A stretch of DNA of 64,000 bases from Bryobacterales bacterium. GTDB lineage: Bacteria; Acidobacteriota; Terriglobia; Bryobacterales; Bryobacteraceae. The translations under genes were made by a program, and so were the position numbers. Below are positions 18,914 through 28,796 of this stretch, piece after piece. A model generated the notes under the pieces. It did not search any database and was not told the DNA's origin. It was given only the letters and a program-made list of their open reading frames with translations. Within the stretch, counting starts at the first letter, position 1. Every line of letters starts with the position of its first letter. The DNA is taken from contig JADZGD010000143.1 of assembly GCA_020854055.1 (NCBI GenBank), positions 79,348 through 143,347 of the forward strand, read 5' to 3'.

Positions 18914-21721
18914 ATGGCTCAGTTGAGCGTCGATTCGGGCACAAAGACAACAAACGATGAAATGAAGCGCGCCTTGCCAACCAGCCAGCGACCCGGCATC
19001 CGCTTCCCCAAATATTTTACCGCCCGGCTGGAACCAGGCGAGACTCCCTACGACGCTGCCGAATGGGATCTGCGGGCGGCGGTCATCGGCAACGACAAAG
19101 GCCAGACGATTTTCGAGCAACGGGACGTGGAAGTCCCCGCCGATTGGTCACAGACGGCGACCAACATCGTCGCCAGCAAGTATTTTCATGGGAAGCTCGG
19201 CTCATCGGAGCGGGAGCACAGCGTGGCGCAACTGGTACACCGGGTGGTGGATACCATCGCCGGCTGGGGGCGGGCAGACCGCTATTTCGCCACCGACGAA
19301 GACGCCGAAAATTTTCGTAGTGAACTGGCGCACCTGATGCTGACGCAGAAAGCATGCTTCAATTCGCCGGTATGGTTCAACGTGGGCGTGCGCGAGGCGC
19401 GCGGCTACGGCTGGTATTTCGACGAGGGCCAGAACGCCATCCGCCCGCTCGACCCGCGCGAGCCTCGGCCGCAGTGCTCGGCCTGTTTCATCAACTCGGT
19501 GGGCGATTCGCTGGAGTCAATTCTGGAACTGGCAAAAACCGAGGGCATGCTCTTCAAGTGGGGTTCCGGAACAGGTACGAACCTGTCATCGCTCAGGGAG
19601 GAAAACGCGCTACTCTCGGGCGGCGGGCGCGCCAGCGGTCCTCTCAGCTTTATGAAAGGCTTTGACGCCTTTGCCGGGGTCATCAAATCGGGCGGCAAGA
19701 CGAGGCGCGCCGCCAAGATGGTGATTCTGAATGCCGACCACCCGGACGTGGATAAGTTTATCTGGTGCAAAGCGAAGGAGGAAAAGAAGGCCCACACGCT
19801 GATTGATGCCGGCTACGATCCGTCGCTCGATGGTGAGGCTTACAGTTCCATCTTCTTTCAAAACGCCAACAATTCCGTCCGCGCCACGGACGAGTTTATG
19901 AACGCGGTGGCAAGCGACGGCGAGTGGTGGACCCGCTCGGCGGGTAGCGGCCAGCCGGTAAAGCGCTACAAGGCGCGCGACCTGTTGCGCCAGATCGCCG
20001 ACGCCACCTGGCAGTGCGGCGATCCGGGCATGCAGTTTGACACTACCATCAATCGCTGGCACACCTCGAAGGCATCGGGACGGATCAACGCCTCGAATCC
20101 CTGTTCCGAGTATATGTTCCTGGACGATTCGGCCTGCAACCTGGCCTCGCTGAACCTGATGAAGTTTGTCGGGGCCGACGGCCAGTTCGACGTGGAAGCC
20201 TTCCGGCACGCAGTGGATACGGTGATTGTTGCCCAGGAGATCCTGGTGGACAACGCCAGCTATCCCACCGAGAAGGTGGCTCGCAATTCGCACGAATACC
20301 GGCCGCTCGGCCTGGGTTTTGCCAACTTGGGAGCGCTGCTGATGTCAATGGGCATCCCCTACGATAGCGACCAGGGCCGGGATTGGGCCGGTGTGCTGAC
20401 CGCCGTCATGTGTGGACAAGCCTACCTGACTAGCGCCCGCATCGCCGAGAGCACCGGCCCTTGCCCGGGTTATCCGCCCAACGCCGCCTCGTTTCTCGAT
20501 GTCATCCGGCTGCACTCGGATGCGGTAAACCGGATCGATAGCCGCCGGGTCCCGCCGGCCCTGTTCGAAGCAGCGAAACAGTGCTGGCGCGGCGCCTATG
20601 AGATGGGCCGGCAGCACGGTTTCCGTAACTCGCAGACCACGGTGATCGCGCCGACGGGGACCATTGGTTTCATGATGGATTGTGACACTACCGGGGTGGA
20701 GCCGGACCTGGCGCTGGTGAAATTCAAGAAATTGGTGGGTGGCGGCGTAATCAAGATCGTCAACAACACAGTCCCTCAGGCGCTGATCCGGTTGGGTTAC
20801 AAACCGGCGCAGGTGGAAAAGATTGTCGCGCACATCGATGCGACCGGAACCATCGAGGGTTCTCCCGAGCTGAAACCGGAACATCTGCCGGTGTTCGATT
20901 GCAGTCTGCGGCCGCAAAACGGCGTACGCTCTATCCACTATATGGGGCACGTGCGGATGATGTCGGCGGTGCAGCCCTTCATTTCCGGCGCCATCTCGAA
21001 AACCATCAACATGCCGGAGGAGTCAACGGTTGACGATGTGATGGAGGCCTATCTCGAAAGCTGGCGCCTGGGGCTGAAGGCGGTGGCTATCTATCGGGAC
21101 AACTCCAAGCGCGTACAGCCGCTCAATACGTCCAAGACCGATAAGAAGACCGGAGCGGCGGCACCGGTCGAGAAGATTGTCTACCGCCCAATCCGGCGTA
21201 AGTTGAACGACGAGCGTCAGTCCCTCACGCACAAGTTCTCCATCGCCGGCCACGAAGGCTACATCACGGTGGGCCTGTTCGATGACGGCACCCCGGGCGA
21301 ATTGTTCATCACCATGGCCAAGGAGGGCTCCACCATCTCCGGACTGATGGACGGCTTCGCCACCGCCGTGAGCTACGGCTTGCAATACGGCGTGCCGCTG
21401 AAGTTCTTCGTGGATAAGTTCAGCCACGTCCGGTTCGAACCGAGCGGCTGGACCGGCAATCCGCAGGTCCGTTACGCCAAGAGCCTGCTCGATTACATCT
21501 TCCGCTGGCTCGGCGCCAAGTTCCTGGGGCCGGAATATGCTCTGGACGAAGCGGGTGAGACCAGGAAGCTGCGGCCTACCGAGCCGGAGTCGCAGCAGGC
21601 CCTTCCCTTCGGACCGGTGCTCGAGGACGCGCCGCTTTGCAGCGAGTGCGGCGGGTTGATGACGCGCAACGGCTCCTGCTACAAATGTGAGAACTGCGGT
21701 GGAACCAGCGGCTGCAGCTAA
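18914..21721 (+). CDS. nrdJ: Adenosylcobalamin-dependent (class II) ribonucleoside reductase
   Basis: 935 residues. It reduces ribonucleotides to deoxyribonucleotides using a B12-derived radical. Motifs: PQCSACFINSVGDS (first redox cysteine), NASNPCSEYMFLDD with the NxCxE radical site, DSACNLASLNL (second redox cysteine partner), TVIAPTGTIGFMMDCDTTG, and a cysteine-rich tail CSECGG...CYKCENCGG with the swinging redox cysteines. A TSCPD-type domain precedes the tail. The ATG at 18914 follows AGAAGGA by 9 nt; the frame is open to 18818 but that covers the NrdR box. No metal-cofactor subunit gene is needed or present. A terminator follows directly. Confidence 0.96.
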   Translation: MAQLSVDSGTKTTNDEMKRALPTSQRPGIRFPKYFTARLEPGETPYDAAEWDLRAAVIGNDKGQTIFEQRDVEVPADWSQTATNIVASKYFHGKLGSSEREHSVAQLVHRVVDTIAGWGRADRYFATDEDAENFRSELAHLMLTQKACFNSPVWFNVGVREARGYGWYFDEGQNAIRPLDPREPRPQCSACFINSVGDSLESILELAKTEGMLFKWGSGTGTNLSSLREENALLSGGGRASGPLSFMKGFDAFAGVIKSGGKTRRAAKMVILNADHPDVDKFIWCKAKEEKKAHTLIDAGYDPSLDGEAYSSIFFQNANNSVRATDEFMNAVASDGEWWTRSAGSGQPVKRYKARDLLRQIADATWQCGDPGMQFDTTINRWHTSKASGRINASNPCSEYMFLDDSACNLASLNLMKFVGADGQFDVEAFRHAVDTVIVAQEILVDNASYPTEKVARNSHEYRPLGLGFANLGALLMSMGIPYDSDQGRDWAGVLTAVMCGQAYLTSARIAESTGPCPGYPPNAASFLDVIRLHSDAVNRIDSRRVPPALFEAAKQCWRGAYEMGRQHGFRNSQTTVIAPTGTIGFMMDCDTTGVEPDLALVKFKKLVGGGVIKIVNNTVPQALIRLGYKPAQVEKIVAHIDATGTIEGSPELKPEHLPVFDCSLRPQNGVRSIHYMGHVRMMSAVQPFISGAISKTINMPEESTVDDVMEAYLESWRLGLKAVAIYRDNSKRVQPLNTSKTDKKTGAAAPVEKIVYRPIRRKLNDERQSLTHKFSIAGHEGYITVGLFDDGTPGELFITMAKEGSTISGLMDGFATAVSYGLQYGVPLKFFVDKFSHVRFEPSGWTGNPQVRYAKSLLDYIFRWLGAKFLGPEYALDEAGETRKLRPTEPESQQALPFGPVLEDAPLCSECGGLMTRNGSCYKCENCGGTSGCS

Positions 21722-21741
21722 GGTATTTTTTGTGCGCGATA

Positions 21742-21775
21742 AGGGCGGCTCTCCCGGCCGCCCTACCCTTTTTTC
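21742..21775 (+). terminator. Rho-independent terminator after nrdJ
   Basis: AGGGCGGC (21742-21749) pairs with GCCGCCCT (21757-21764) around a 7-nt loop and is followed by ACCC and a run of six T. It lies 20 nt past the nrdJ stop and separates it from rmuC. Confidence 0.9.
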
Positions 21776-21822
21776 ATCTTTCTTCCTTTGCCGAACCCCG
21801 GTAAAATTCAGAGCAATTCGTT

Positions 21823-23199
21823 ATGGATCAATATGGCTATCTCTTCAGCTTGATTGCCGGTTTCATTACCGGCGTGGCGGCTTACTGGCTGGGCAGCCGG
21901 GCACGTTCCGAGTCCGAACGGGCGGTGGCCGCGGAGCGGCTGCAGAGCCGTGATGACCAGATCGAGGAGTTGAAAAAGAACCTCGAGGCGGAGGCCGCCA
22001 GGAATGCGGCCCTGGCCGCAGGGACCGCTGCCGCGCAGACACAACTGGCCGAGGAGAAGGTTCGGGGCGAGGAACATCGCAAAGCGGCCGACGAGAAACT
22101 GGCACTGCTCGATGAAGCCCGCAAGCGGCTGGCTGATTCGTTCCAGGCCCTTTCGGCGCAGGCTCTGCAATCGAACAACGAATCGTTCCTGCACCTGGCC
22201 AAGGCGACGCTCGAGAAGTATCACGACGGGGCCCGGACGGATCTCGACACGCGGCAAAAAGCGATCGACGAGGTGGTAAAACCGCTGCGCGAGTCGCTGG
22301 CAAAGGTGGACACCAAGATCCAGGATCTGGAAAAGAGCCGTGCCGCGGCGTTTGCCACGCTGACCGAGCAGGTGAAATCACTCAACGACGCGCAACTGAT
22401 GCTGCGCGCTGAAACCGGCAACCTGGTCCGCGCGCTGCGGTCACCACAGGTGCGCGGGCGCTGGGGCGAAATCCAACTTCAACGGGTGGTGGAGTTGGCC
22501 GGCATGCAGGAGTATTGCGACTTCGTGCAGCAGGAATCGGTGAACGGCGAAGAGGGCCGCCTGAGACCGGACATGGTGGTGCGGCTGCCCAACCAGCGGC
22601 AGATTGTGGTGGACTCCAAGGTATCGCTGAGCGCCTACCTGGAATCGCTTGAAACCTCCGACGAAGCGGTACGGGTCGGATGTCTCAAGAGCCACGCCGC
22701 CCAGGTACGGGCACATCTGACCAAGCTGGCGGCGCGCGGCTACTGGTCGCAGTTTGCCCCCACACCGGAATTCGTGGTGGCCTTCCTACCCGGCGAAACC
22801 TTCTTCAGCGCCGCGCTCGAGCAGGATCCGTCCCTGATCGAATACGGTGTGGAGCAGCGGGTGATTCTTTCCACTCCCACCACGCTGATTGCCTTGTTGA
22901 AGGCCATTGCTTACGGCTGGCGCCAGGAAAAACTGGCCGCCAACGCCCAGGCCATTTCCGATCTGGGTAAGGAACTGCACGACCGAATTCGCAGGTTCAC
23001 TGAGCTTTTTGCGCGAGTGGGCAGCAGCCTGGGCAGGTCGATCGAGGCTTACAACGACGCCTGTGCTTCGTTTGAGCACCGCGTGCTGGTCTCGACCCGC
23101 CGGTTCCAGCAACTCGGGGCCGGGCAGGGTGAAGAGATTTCTCAGCTTGACACGATCGACCGCCAGCCCCGCACGGTAGAGGCTGCCTGCGAAGCGTAA
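21823..23199 (+). CDS. rmuC: RmuC-family DNA recombination protein
   Basis: 458 residues. An N-terminal membrane segment (YLFSLIAGFITGVAAYWL) precedes a long coiled coil (about 30-200), then the RmuC nuclease-like domain: SPQVRGRWGEIQLQRVVELAGM, EEGRLRPDMVVRLPNQRQIVVDSKV and FVVAFLPGETFFSAALEQDP. RmuC proteins limit inversion of short inverted repeats and resemble restriction-endonuclease folds; PDMVV and VVDSK supply the D...DxK pattern. ATG at 21823. It converges on guaB with a 17-nt gap and no clear shared terminator. Confidence 0.94.
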   Translation: MDQYGYLFSLIAGFITGVAAYWLGSRARSESERAVAAERLQSRDDQIEELKKNLEAEAARNAALAAGTAAAQTQLAEEKVRGEEHRKAADEKLALLDEARKRLADSFQALSAQALQSNNESFLHLAKATLEKYHDGARTDLDTRQKAIDEVVKPLRESLAKVDTKIQDLEKSRAAAFATLTEQVKSLNDAQLMLRAETGNLVRALRSPQVRGRWGEIQLQRVVELAGMQEYCDFVQQESVNGEEGRLRPDMVVRLPNQRQIVVDSKVSLSAYLESLETSDEAVRVGCLKSHAAQVRAHLTKLAARGYWSQFAPTPEFVVAFLPGETFFSAALEQDPSLIEYGVEQRVILSTPTTLIALLKAIAYGWRQEKLAANAQAISDLGKELHDRIRRFTELFARVGSSLGRSIEAYNDACASFEHRVLVSTRRFQQLGAGQGEEISQLDTIDRQPRTVEAACEA

Positions 23200-23216
23200 T
23201 CAGCGGCGTGCGGAAC

Positions 23217-24671
23217 CTACTCCATCCGGTAGTTGGGGGCCTCCTTCACGATATTCACATCGTGTACGTGGCCCTCGCGCAGTCCGGCGACGGTGACGCG
23301 GAGGAACTGTGCGCGCTCCTGAAGTTCGGACAGCGATGAGCACCCGGCATAGCCCATGCCCGCCTTCAAACCACCCACCAGTTGGAAGATCGAGTCCGCC
23401 AGCGGACCTTTCGATGGCACGCGGCCCTCAATGCCCTCGGGAACCATCTTGCCGGACGCTTCCTGCGAATAACGGTCTGAACTGCCTGCCGACATGGCGC
23501 CCAGCGAGCCCATTCCGCGGTAGCTCTTGAACGTACGGCCCTGGTAGATGACCGTCTCGCCGGGAGCTTCGTCGGTGCCGGCAAGCAGGCTGCCAATCAT
23601 TACGCAATCGGCGCCGGCGGCAATCGCCTTAGTGATATCGCCGGAGTACTTTATGCCGCCGTCTGATATCAGCGCCACTCCCGAGTCCCGGGTTGCCCTG
23701 GCGCATTCCATGATCGCCGTGATCTGTGGAACGCCGACACCGCTCACCACGCGGGTGGTGCAAATGGAGCCAGGACCGATACCAACCTTCACCCCATCCA
23801 CGCCCAGCGCAATCAGGTCACGGGCGCCCTCGTAGGTTGCAACGTTGCCGGCGATGAGGCCCACCTCGGGGAATGCGCGCTTCACTTCCATCACTGCCTG
23901 CATGACGCGCTCGCTGTGTCCGTGCGCGGAATCAATCGCGATCAGGTCGACCTTCTTTTCCACCAGCGCCCGGGCACGCTCGAGAAACGGTCCCGTGGAT
24001 CCGATGGCCGCTCCCACGCGGAGACGGCCCTGGGAGTCCTTGGCGGCCATGGGATACTTCAGCTTCTTCTGGATGTCCTTGACCGTGATCAGGCCCTTCA
24101 GGTTGTAGTGGTCGTCCACTACCAGCAGTTTCTCCACGCGGTGCTTGTGCAGGATCTCCTGCGCCTGATCGAGTGTCGTACCCACCGGCACGGTGATCAG
24201 GTTGTCCTTGGTCATCACATCCTGGACCGGCAGATCGTAACGCGTCTCAAACCGCAGGTCACGATTGGTGAGGATGCCCACCAGCTTGCCGTTCCGGGTG
24301 ACCGGAACGCCCGAGATGCGATAGCGCTGCATCACATCCAGCGCCGCCGAGATGGGCTGCTCCGGGTCGATAGTGACCGGATCGACGATCATTCCGCTCT
24401 CGGAGCGCTTCACGCGGTCAACCTCTTCGGCCTGACGGTCAATCGGCATGTTCCGGTGAATGATGCCGATGCCACCCTGCTGGGCCAGCGCAATTGCGAG
24501 GTGAGACTCGGTGACCGTGTCCATGGCCGCGCTCACAATCGGGATGTTCAGGTTGATACTTCGCGTGAGCCGGGTCTGGGTGTCGGCATCGGCGGGAATC
24601 ACGCCGCTGCGGGCCGGTTTGAGAATGACATCGTCAAAGGTGAGTCCTTCCGGGATTGCGTCGGGTATCAT
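23217..24671 (-). CDS. guaB: Inosine-5'-monophosphate dehydrogenase
   Basis: 484 residues. It oxidises IMP to XMP with NAD+, the committed step to GMP. The catalytic loop GSICTTRVVSGVGVPQ with its Cys is intact, two CBS domains (about 95-205; ISGVPVTRNGKLVGILTNRDL, VEKLLVVDDHYNLKGLITVKD) interrupt the TIM barrel, and the flap GMGSLGAM and YAGCSSLSEL are present. An AGGAGA ribosome site precedes the ATG at 24671 by 8 nt. It is the last gene of the nine-gene minus-strand run starting at smpB. Confidence 0.97.
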   Translation of the reverse strand: MIPDAIPEGLTFDDVILKPARSGVIPADADTQTRLTRSINLNIPIVSAAMDTVTESHLAIALAQQGGIGIIHRNMPIDRQAEEVDRVKRSESGMIVDPVTIDPEQPISAALDVMQRYRISGVPVTRNGKLVGILTNRDLRFETRYDLPVQDVMTKDNLITVPVGTTLDQAQEILHKHRVEKLLVVDDHYNLKGLITVKDIQKKLKYPMAAKDSQGRLRVGAAIGSTGPFLERARALVEKKVDLIAIDSAHGHSERVMQAVMEVKRAFPEVGLIAGNVATYEGARDLIALGVDGVKVGIGPGSICTTRVVSGVGVPQITAIMECARATRDSGVALISDGGIKYSGDITKAIAAGADCVMIGSLLAGTDEAPGETVIYQGRTFKSYRGMGSLGAMSAGSSDRYSQEASGKMVPEGIEGRVPSKGPLADSIFQLVGGLKAGMGYAGCSSLSELQERAQFLRVTVAGLREGHVHDVNIVKEAPNYRME

Positions 24672-24699
24672 ACTGGGGATCTCCTATAATAGCGCGGGC

Positions 24700-25677
24700 T
24701 CACCGTGTGTAGCGGATCGAGGCGCGCCGCTGGTGCCGTTCGAGCGCCAGTTCGATGAGCCTGTCAATCAGGGCCGGGTAGGAAATTCCGGCATGCTCCC
24801 ACATTTTGGGAAACATGCTGATGGACGTGAAACCCGGGATCGTATTGATCTCGTTGATGTAGATCTGCCCGGTTGCGGTCTCGAGCAGAAAGTCCACCCG
24901 TGACATGCCCTCGCACTCGGCGGCCCGGTGGCACTCGGCTGCCAGGCGGCGTAACTCGGCGGTCTGGTCCGCGCTGAGTTTTGCCGGAAGTTCGATCACC
25001 GCCTTGTCGAGCAGATACTTGTCTTCGTAGTCGTAAAACTCGCGCGAGGGCAGGATCTCGCAGGGCATGGAGGTTTCGACATGCTGGTTGCCTAACACCG
25101 CGCACTCGAACTCCCGGCCGATGATGCCTCGTTCGACGATGATCTTGTGATCGTAGCCGGCTGCGAGTTGGAGCGCGGCGTGCAACTGTTCAAGGTTGCC
25201 TGCCTTGGAGATGCCCACCGAGGAGCCGAGATTGGCCGGTTTGACAAATACCGGAAAAGGGAGCGCGGCGGTTACCCGTCCGGCGTCCAGACAGCCGGAG
25301 GATAGTGTGACGAAATCGGCCACCGGAAGCCCGCGCTCGCGACAGACCCGCTTCAGCATCTCCTTATCCATCGCCACGGCCGAGGCCAGCACCCCGGGGC
25401 CGACATAGGGCAGTTCGGCCAATTCCAGCAGGCCCTGCACCGTGCCGTCCTCGCCAAACGTTCCGTGCAACACCGGGAACACCACATCGATACCGGGATT
25501 AGCTCCGGGCTCCGGCAGAATCGGCTCGGGCTGCCAGCGGCCTTCCCTGGTGATGAAGAACTCGCGAATGCGGTAGCGGGTTGCATCCATCGACTGCATG
25601 ACCGATTTTGCCGAGCGGATCGAGATTTCGTGTTCGCCGCTTCGGCCGCCGTATATGATGGCTACGTTAAGAATCAG
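24700..25677 (-). CDS. ddl: D-alanine--D-alanine ligase, non-ATG start
   Basis: About 325 residues; joins two D-Ala for peptidoglycan synthesis. ATP-grasp features: VFPVLHGTFGEDGTVQGLLE, GPGVLASAVAMDKEMLKR, FVKPANLGSSVGISKA, and YINEINTIPGFTSISMFPKM. The first ATG (25599) would remove the conserved N-terminal IIYGGRSGEHEISIRSA, which is encoded in frame just upstream. No ATG, GTG or TTG lies before it within the frame; the candidates are CTG (25677-25675) or ATT (25674-25672), 5 and 8 nt after GGAGG (25687-25683). I therefore place the start at 25677, 11 nt after the rocF stop. Confidence 0.93.
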   Translation of the reverse strand: MILNVAIIYGGRSGEHEISIRSAKSVMQSMDATRYRIREFFITREGRWQPEPILPEPGANPGIDVVFPVLHGTFGEDGTVQGLLELAELPYVGPGVLASAVAMDKEMLKRVCRERGLPVADFVTLSSGCLDAGRVTAALPFPVFVKPANLGSSVGISKAGNLEQLHAALQLAAGYDHKIIVERGIIGREFECAVLGNQHVETSMPCEILPSREFYDYEDKYLLDKAVIELPAKLSADQTAELRRLAAECHRAAECEGMSRVDFLLETATGQIYINEINTIPGFTSISMFPKMWEHAGISYPALIDRLIELALERHQRRASIRYTR

Positions 25678-25688
25678 TGTGTCCTCCG

Positions 25689-26603
25689 TTATAAAATCCG
25701 CTTCCCGAGGGCCGACAGAATCAGTTCCACGGCCAGCAGAGCAGTGCGGTTGGCCTCGTCGATCACCGGGTTGACCTCCACCACCTCCATGGACACCATG
25801 CGGCCGGAATCGGAAATGATCTCCATCGCCAGGTGAGCCTCGCGGTAGGTGATGCCGCCGCGTACCGGCGTGCCGACGCCGGGAGCCTGGGCCGGGTCCA
25901 CGGCATCCATGTCGAGTGATAGATGAATTCCGCCGGTGCCGGCGGCGGCGACCTGTACGGCCTCTTCCATCACGCTGCGCAATCCGCGCTCGTCGATGTC
26001 CCGCATGGTTAGAGCGCGCACGCCGGACTTGCGCACACCGGAGCGCTCCGAAAGATCCACGTTGCGCAACCCGACCAGCGCCACATTCTTGGGATCCACC
26101 TTTGGCGCGTAACCGTAGAGGTGGGTCAGCGGCTTGGGCCCGCGGCCGGTCACACAGGCCAGCGGCATTCCGTGCACATTGCCGGTGGGGCTGGTGGCAG
26201 GCGTATTCATGTCGGCGTGGGCGTCAATCCAGATCAGCCCCATCGACTTGCGCTGCTTGTGATAGTGGCGGGACATGCCGGAAATGGTTCCAATGGCCAC
26301 CGAATGATCGCCGCCAAGCACCAGCGGCAGTTGGCCGGCATCGGCCGCCCGCTCCACCGCGGCTGCCACCCGGGTACAGACTTCGGTGATCTGCGGCAGG
26401 TAGCGCGCGCGGCGAGAACCGGCGGGTGAACTCTCCTGCTGATCCACGGCGATGTTGCCCAGATCTTCCACCTTGTAGCCGAGCGAAGCGAGTTTCGCGT
26501 TCAGATTGGCTACCCGCATCGCGGACGGACCCATGTCGACACCCCGGCGCCCGGCGCCAAGATCGAGCGGCGCTCCGATAATTGCAATGGTCGATTCGCT
26601 CAT
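25689..26603 (-). CDS. rocF: Arginase
   Basis: 304 residues of the ureohydrolase family. The two-manganese site is complete: GGDHS, WIDAHADMNTP and HLSLDMDAVDP; the GNVHGMPLA segment typical of true arginases rather than agmatinases is present. It hydrolyses L-arginine to ornithine and urea. It sits between asnS (18 nt upstream) and ddl, an unrelated pairing that reflects operon packing rather than pathway. ATG at 26603. Confidence 0.93.
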   Translation of the reverse strand: MSESTIAIIGAPLDLGAGRRGVDMGPSAMRVANLNAKLASLGYKVEDLGNIAVDQQESSPAGSRRARYLPQITEVCTRVAAAVERAADAGQLPLVLGGDHSVAIGTISGMSRHYHKQRKSMGLIWIDAHADMNTPATSPTGNVHGMPLACVTGRGPKPLTHLYGYAPKVDPKNVALVGLRNVDLSERSGVRKSGVRALTMRDIDERGLRSVMEEAVQVAAAGTGGIHLSLDMDAVDPAQAPGVGTPVRGGITYREAHLAMEIISDSGRMVSMEVVEVNPVIDEANRTALLAVELILSALGKRIL

Positions 26604-26621
26604 AACAAGCTCGCGCCGCCG

Positions 26622-27944
26622 TCAGGGCCGCGTGCGGTAGAGCATCCGCGGAAACCCGATGGTCTCGCGCACATGCTCCAGTCCGCAGATCCAGGCGACA
26701 CAACGTTCGACTCCCATGCCGAAGCCGCCGTGCGGAACGGTGCCGTAACGGCGCAAATCGAGGTACCAGTCGAATGCCTCCGGCGGCAGGTTGTGCGCCT
26801 TCAGCCGCTCCACCAGCAGGTCCAGGTTGTGAATTCTCTGCCCGCCGCCGATGATCTCGCCGTAACCTTCGGGCGCCAGCACATCGACGCCCAGCACCAC
26901 TTCGGGATGCTCGGAATCGGGCTCAAAATAGAAGGCTTTGATCCCGGCCGGGAAGCGGTCCACCATCAACGGGCGCTGCTGGTCTTCGGTAAGGATGGTT
27001 TCATCCGTGTTGCCGAAGTCGGCGCCCCATTCGATTTCGCTACCCTTGGACTTGAGGATGTCAATCGCCTGGCCGTAGCTGATGCGCGGGAAGGGGGCCT
27101 GAATACGCTCCAGTTTCGCGATGTCGCGCTCCAGCACCTCCAACTCCTGCCGGCGATTTTCAAGCACGCGCCCAACCACGAACACCACCAGCGCCTCGGC
27201 CAGGTTCTTCACATCTTCGAGCGTGGCGTAGGCCATTTCCGGCTCCACCATCCAGAACTCGGTCAGGTGGCGGCGGGTCTTTGATTTCTCAGCCCGGAAG
27301 GTGGGGCCGAAGCAGTAGACTTTTCCAAGCGCCATCGCGGCCGCTTCGTTGTAAAGCTGGCCCGATTGCGTCAGGTAGACTTTCTCGTCCTCGAAGTAGT
27401 CCACCTCGAACAGCGTGGTGGTGCCTTCACAGGCCGCCGGCGTGAAGATCGGCGTGTCCACCAGCGTGAAGCCGTTGGAGTCGAAGAAATTGCGGATCGC
27501 CTTGATCACCTCGTGGCGCACCTTCAGAATCGCGTGCTGGCGGCGGCTCCGCAGCCAGAGGTGCCGGTGATCCATCAGAAACTCGATGCCGTGCTCTTTG
27601 GGGGTGATGGGATAGGGGTGCTCCTCGGGAACCCGCTGCACCACCTCGATGTCTTCCAGATCCATCTCGAAGCCGCCCGGAGCGCGCTGCTCGGCTCGAA
27701 TTTTACCGCTGACGATGATCGACGATTCCTGCGTCAGGTTCCTGATGGCGTTGAAGGTCTCCTCGGGTAACGCGCTTTTCACGGCTACGCACTGGATGAT
27801 GCCGGTGCCGTCGCGGAGCAGCGGAAAGGCGATCTTTCCCGATTTGCGGAGATTGTAGAGCCACCCCGCGATACGAACGCTCTGGCCCGTGTAGCGTTCG
27901 GCTTCGGCAATGGTGATGCGTGGAACGCCGGCGGACGGGTTCAT
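26622..27944 (-). CDS. asnS: Asparaginyl-tRNA synthetase
   Basis: 440 residues. An N-terminal OB anticodon-binding domain (VRIAGWLYNLRKSGKIAFPLLRDGTGIIQC) is followed by class II core motifs: motif 2 FGPTFRAEKSKTRRHLTEFW and motif 3 GFGMGVERCVAWICGLEHVR. The VEPEMAY segment and overall length favour AsnRS over AspRS. Its ATG overlaps the stop of the upstream isomerase-like gene (ATGA), so translation is coupled. Confidence 0.95.
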   Translation of the reverse strand: MNPSAGVPRITIAEAERYTGQSVRIAGWLYNLRKSGKIAFPLLRDGTGIIQCVAVKSALPEETFNAIRNLTQESSIIVSGKIRAEQRAPGGFEMDLEDIEVVQRVPEEHPYPITPKEHGIEFLMDHRHLWLRSRRQHAILKVRHEVIKAIRNFFDSNGFTLVDTPIFTPAACEGTTTLFEVDYFEDEKVYLTQSGQLYNEAAAMALGKVYCFGPTFRAEKSKTRRHLTEFWMVEPEMAYATLEDVKNLAEALVVFVVGRVLENRRQELEVLERDIAKLERIQAPFPRISYGQAIDILKSKGSEIEWGADFGNTDETILTEDQQRPLMVDRFPAGIKAFYFEPDSEHPEVVLGVDVLAPEGYGEIIGGGQRIHNLDLLVERLKAHNLPPEAFDWYLDLRRYGTVPHGGFGMGVERCVAWICGLEHVRETIGFPRMLYRTRP

Positions 27945-28792
27945 GGTTTTGCGTCTCCGCCGCTGAGTTTCTCCAGTTCCTCGAATACGCGGGCTGCTTC
28001 GTCAACCGGCGCGCTCATGCCCGGCACCTCCTTCAGTTCCAGCAGCAGCGGATACTGCCCCGAAGCCGAGTTGAGCAATTGCATCGCTTTTTTCCAATCG
28101 ATCGAGCCGCCCTGTCCGGCAACCGGGAAGATGTGGGTGTCCGACGTGCCATCGTTGTCGTGAATGTGAGTGGAACGGATGCGCGCTTTCATGCGCTCAA
28201 AGGCAACCTCGACCGATCCCTCCAGGTTGGCGTGGCCCATGTCGAAGCAGATGTTCAATGGCAGGTGCGTCTGCGCCAAAAACATCATCAGCCGCTCGGA
28301 TGTCGAGAGATGGTTGGGGATATTCTCAACCAGGATCTCGACGCCGCGGTGCCGGGCAAACAGCGATAACTCCTCGAGCGAGGTGAACGCTGCCTCGATC
28401 TTCCGCTCATCGTACTCTTCCCCGCCCACTCCGATGTGCTGGATCAGGTAGCGGAACGGGATGAACTCTGCAATCTCGAGCGCCCGCTTCAACTCGTCCA
28501 CCATCTCCACGCGCTTCGCCTTCACCGGTTCGGTGATCGTAATTACCGACTGCGGGCCGCTGCGTCCCCAGACATCGTCGGTGTACATGGGGGCGTGCAG
28601 GCTCCACAGCTTCAACGGTGAGTCGCGAAACCAGTGGGAAAGTTCCCGGACCTGGGCCTGATCCCGATGGTCCAGATGCTGGCGGGCGCAAAATATCTCA
28701 ACCGCGGGAATGCCGGCCTGGCGGATTTTTTCGAGCCAGACCGTGGTCAGGCGATGATTCACGAACAGGTGAGTGGAAAGAACGTGGTGCAT
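27941..28792 (-). CDS. Sugar phosphate isomerase/epimerase-like TIM-barrel protein
   Basis: 283 residues of the AP endonuclease 2/xylose isomerase-like TIM barrel family: STHLFVNHRL, LSLHAPM-like LWSLHAPMYTDD, LVENIPNHLSTSERLM, CFDMGHANLEGSVEVAF and STHIHDNDGTSDTHIFPVAGQG, with the metal-binding Glu, Asp-x-Gly-His and His-x-His. The open frame runs to 28855, but the ATG at 28792 (MHHVLSTHLF) avoids overlap with the ggt gene and leaves a 4-nt gap. Substrate unknown; could be an epimerase or an endonuclease IV-like fold. Confidence 0.85.
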   Translation of the reverse strand: MHHVLSTHLFVNHRLTTVWLEKIRQAGIPAVEIFCARQHLDHRDQAQVRELSHWFRDSPLKLWSLHAPMYTDDVWGRSGPQSVITITEPVKAKRVEMVDELKRALEIAEFIPFRYLIQHIGVGGEEYDERKIEAAFTSLEELSLFARHRGVEILVENIPNHLSTSERLMMFLAQTHLPLNICFDMGHANLEGSVEVAFERMKARIRSTHIHDNDGTSDTHIFPVAGQGGSIDWKKAMQLLNSASGQYPLLLELKEVPGMSAPVDEAARVFEELEKLSGGDAKP

Positions 28793-28796
28793 GGAT

